DNA of 6,371 bases, taken from NCBI GenBank assembly GCA_002455335.1, contig DKKP01000378.1, forward strand, positions 1 to 6,371, written 5' to 3'. Source of the stretch: Anaerolineales bacterium UBA6663 (lineage in GTDB: Bacteria > Chloroflexota > Anaerolineae > Anaerolineales > UBA6663). The notes beneath the pieces were generated by a model. The model worked only from the letters and a program-made list of their open reading frames with translations, searched no databases and was not told where the DNA came from. The stretch's first letter is position 1. Each line of letters opens with the position of its first letter. Made by a program: the position numbers and the translations under genes. This document shows positions 5,217-6,371 of this stretch, piece after piece.

Positions 5217-5819
5217 ATGCCGTCCAGCGCCGCCGCAAAAACCTCGTCATCCTTCGCGCGTCGTTCAGCCCTCGCCCGGTTACGACCCACAACAGTGCCG
5301 CGCCCCCAGAGCCCGCGGTTGGTCGCCGTGGCCATGTCCGATGGTCCGGAGCGCGATGGAATCGTCACCCGGCTGCGTGAACTGGGTTGGTCGGTCCTGA
5401 CCGCGTCCGATGGTTCGGGTGCTCTGCATCTGCTCAATCAGCGTCAACCGGCACTGATCTTGCTAGATCTCTGGCTACCGCAGATCAATGGACTGGATGT
5501 CTTGCGCCAGGCCGAGCGGCCGACGCCCGCGATCCTGATCTCTGAGTTCTGCTCGCCAGCGGTGCGGTTCAGCGCCGCGGCGGCCGGAGCTTTGAGCTTC
5601 TGGCTTCGGTCGATCAACCTGGAAGCCCTGATCGCCCAGGCGCACTATATCCTGACCCAACCGCTGGCAGACCAGCGAACCGCCGAGGAGACGCATGACA
5701 GCAGCCGCATTGGACACCAAGTTGAACCTGATCCCGGCGATGCCCGGGTGGGGTGGGCCGATCGAGCAAGCCAACTCCGGGGCGTTGCGCGCTATGGTGC
5801 GCATGCTAGACGCCCGTGA
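5217..5819 (+). CDS. Degenerate receiver-domain protein 2 (pseudo-receiver), 3' end overlaps the HD-GYP gene
   Basis: The 200-residue product has an Ala/Ser/Arg-rich N-terminal extension (1-33), a receiver-like domain (about 34-150) and a tail that probably has no fold of its own. It is a tandem paralogue of the preceding gene, with 21 identical consecutive residues around Asp84. The Asp-Asp pair is replaced by Met40-Ser41, leaving Asp42. Ser109 holds the Thr/Ser position. The conserved Lys-Pro is changed to Arg131-Ser132. With both the acidic pair and Lys lost, normal phospho-switching looks unlikely, which suggests a phosphorylation-independent or protein-binding role. After about residue 159 the frame runs 125 bases into the HD-GYP gene before TGA 5817-5819. 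That tail is Arg/Gly/Asp-rich and reads like an out-of-frame shadow. Loss of the original stop, or a frameshift that split a receiver-HD-GYP protein, are both possible. Confidence 0.75.
   Translation: MPSSAAAKTSSSFARRSALARLRPTTVPRPQSPRLVAVAMSDGPERDGIVTRLRELGWSVLTASDGSGALHLLNQRQPALILLDLWLPQINGLDVLRQAERPTPAILISEFCSPAVRFSAAAAGALSFWLRSINLEALIAQAHYILTQPLADQRTAEETHDSSRIGHQVEPDPGDARVGWADRASQLRGVARYGAHARRP
5451..5513 (+). repeat. Paralogous core, copy 2 (pairs with 4848-4910)
   Basis: This is the second copy of the conserved receiver core and encodes residues 79-99 of receiver protein 2. Codon choice differs from copy 1 at ten codons (13 bases) with no amino-acid change. The pair is therefore an old duplication kept under selection, not a recent copy. 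Confidence 0.85.
5685..5690 (+). promoter_or_regulatory. Ribosome binding site for the HD-GYP gene, inside receiver gene 2
   Basis: GAGGAG lies four bases before the ATG at 5695, inside the reading frame of receiver gene 2. It supports separate initiation of the HD-GYP protein at 5695, over a later in-frame ATG such as 5794 or a frameshift fusion. Confidence 0.65.
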
Positions 5820-6339
5820 CACAGAGACCGAAGCGCACTCGCGGCGCGTGGTGCAGATCTCGCTGACGTTGGGCATGGCGCTCGGTCTGCCGCCGGCCGA
5901 GCTGCGCGCGCTCGAGGTCGGTGCGATGTTGCATGACGTCGGCAAGATCGGCGTGCCGGATTCGATCCTGCGCAAGCCCGGGCCGCTCAACACCGATGAA
6001 TGGCGCGTGATGCGCCGGCACCCCGAGATCGGACACGAGATCTTGAGCGAACTGGGTTTCCTGACGACAGCGCTGCCGCTTGTGTTGCATCACCACGAGC
6101 GTTGGGCCGGCGACGGTTACCCGAATCGGCTGCGCGGCGCCGAGATCCCGCTTGGGGCGCGGATCTTCGCGCTCGCCGACGCCTACGACGTCATCCGGTC
6201 GCGCCGGCCGTACAAGCCACCTTACTCACACGCGATCGCCGTCGAGATCATCCGCCGCGATACCGGCACGCACTTCGACCCCAGGGTCAGTCAGGCCTTC
6301 ATGGATCTCTACCGGATGCGCCCGCCGCGACTGCACTAA
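5695..6339 (+). CDS. HD-GYP domain protein, predicted cyclic di-GMP phosphodiesterase
   Basis: HD-GYP proteins are metal-dependent phosphodiesterases that hydrolyse cyclic di-GMP and so often promote motility. The 214-residue product is nearly all catalytic domain (about 28-210) behind a 27-residue leader. Visible motifs are Glu44-x3-His48, His-Asp-Val-Gly-Lys (80-84), Arg-Arg-His-Pro-Glu-Ile-Gly (107-113), His-His-His-Glu-Arg-Trp (132-137), Gly-Asp-Gly-Tyr-Pro (139-143) and Ala-Asp-Ala-Tyr-Asp (161-165). It then has Arg-Pro-Tyr-Lys and a Gly-Thr-His-Phe-Asp-Pro ending. These cover most expected metal ligands. One departure from the common His-His-Glu-x-x-Asp-Gly-x-Gly-Tyr-Pro pattern is Ala138 in place of Asp. 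No sensor or receiver is fused, unlike RpfG-type proteins, but a receiver gene lies just upstream and overlaps by 125 bases. Co-expression with the flagellar genes is likely. Catalytic activity is inferred. Confidence 0.9.
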   Translation: MTAAALDTKLNLIPAMPGWGGPIEQANSGALRAMVRMLDARDTETEAHSRRVVQISLTLGMALGLPPAELRALEVGAMLHDVGKIGVPDSILRKPGPLNTDEWRVMRRHPEIGHEILSELGFLTTALPLVLHHHERWAGDGYPNRLRGAEIPLGARIFALADAYDVIRSRRPYKPPYSHAIAVEIIRRDTGTHFDPRVSQAFMDLYRMRPPRLH

Positions 6340-6371
6340 GCGTGCTGCCTGCGCCAGATCCCCAAGAAACG
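6340..6371. other. Window end after the HD-GYP gene
   Basis: Thirty-two bases follow the stop. They contain no visible terminator hairpin and no gene start that can be judged, so whether the operon continues is unknown. Confidence 0.4.

Noticed and set aside
5814..5820. Possible +1 frameshift site CCG TGA C joining receiver 2 to HD-GYP
   Set aside because: A shift here would skip the first helix of the HD-GYP domain, there is no stimulatory Shine-Dalgarno-like element, and CCG does not re-pair well after slipping.

Overview
The window is a GC-rich stretch of bacterial chromosome, read entirely on the + strand. It carries the middle of a flagellar operon followed by a small signalling cluster. 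The flagellar order is motA (last codons only), motB, fliL, fliM, fliN, fliO, fliP, fliQ. This order, with motA-motB joined directly to fliL-fliM-fliN-fliO-fliP-fliQ, is known from several phyla, including Gram-positive groups and spirochaetes. The sequence alone does not let me name the phylum. Nothing suggests a plasmid, phage or insertion sequence.

Region 1 (1-2955) encodes the stator and the C-ring. MotA/MotB form the ion-conducting stator, FliL is its membrane partner, and FliM/FliN form the switch that binds CheY-P. These genes are fused head to tail by ATGA or TAATG overlaps, which points to translational coupling. A 121-base gap (2956-3076) with a perfect 8-bp inverted repeat separates them from region 2.

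Region 2 (3077-4596) encodes three membrane parts of the type III export gate: FliO, FliP and FliQ. FliP has an N-terminal signal sequence that ends in a textbook lipobox (LTGC), which is unexpected for this protein. fliR, flhB and flhA, which often follow fliQ, are not next in line.

Region 3 (4617-6339) is the unusual part. Two paralogous receiver-domain proteins are encoded in tandem, and both lack the acidic pair that normally binds Mg2+. They share 21 consecutive identical residues around the phospho-acceptor Asp, although the DNA there differs at 13 silent positions. The second has also lost the conserved Lys. Its reading frame runs 125 bases into the next gene, a stand-alone HD-GYP protein predicted to degrade cyclic di-GMP.

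A working picture is that the operon makes the motor, switch and export gate, and that the final genes supply a local control module. That module would link a pair of atypical receivers to c-di-GMP turnover and perhaps to the switch. The flagellar assignments are secure. The functional reading of region 3 is inference.
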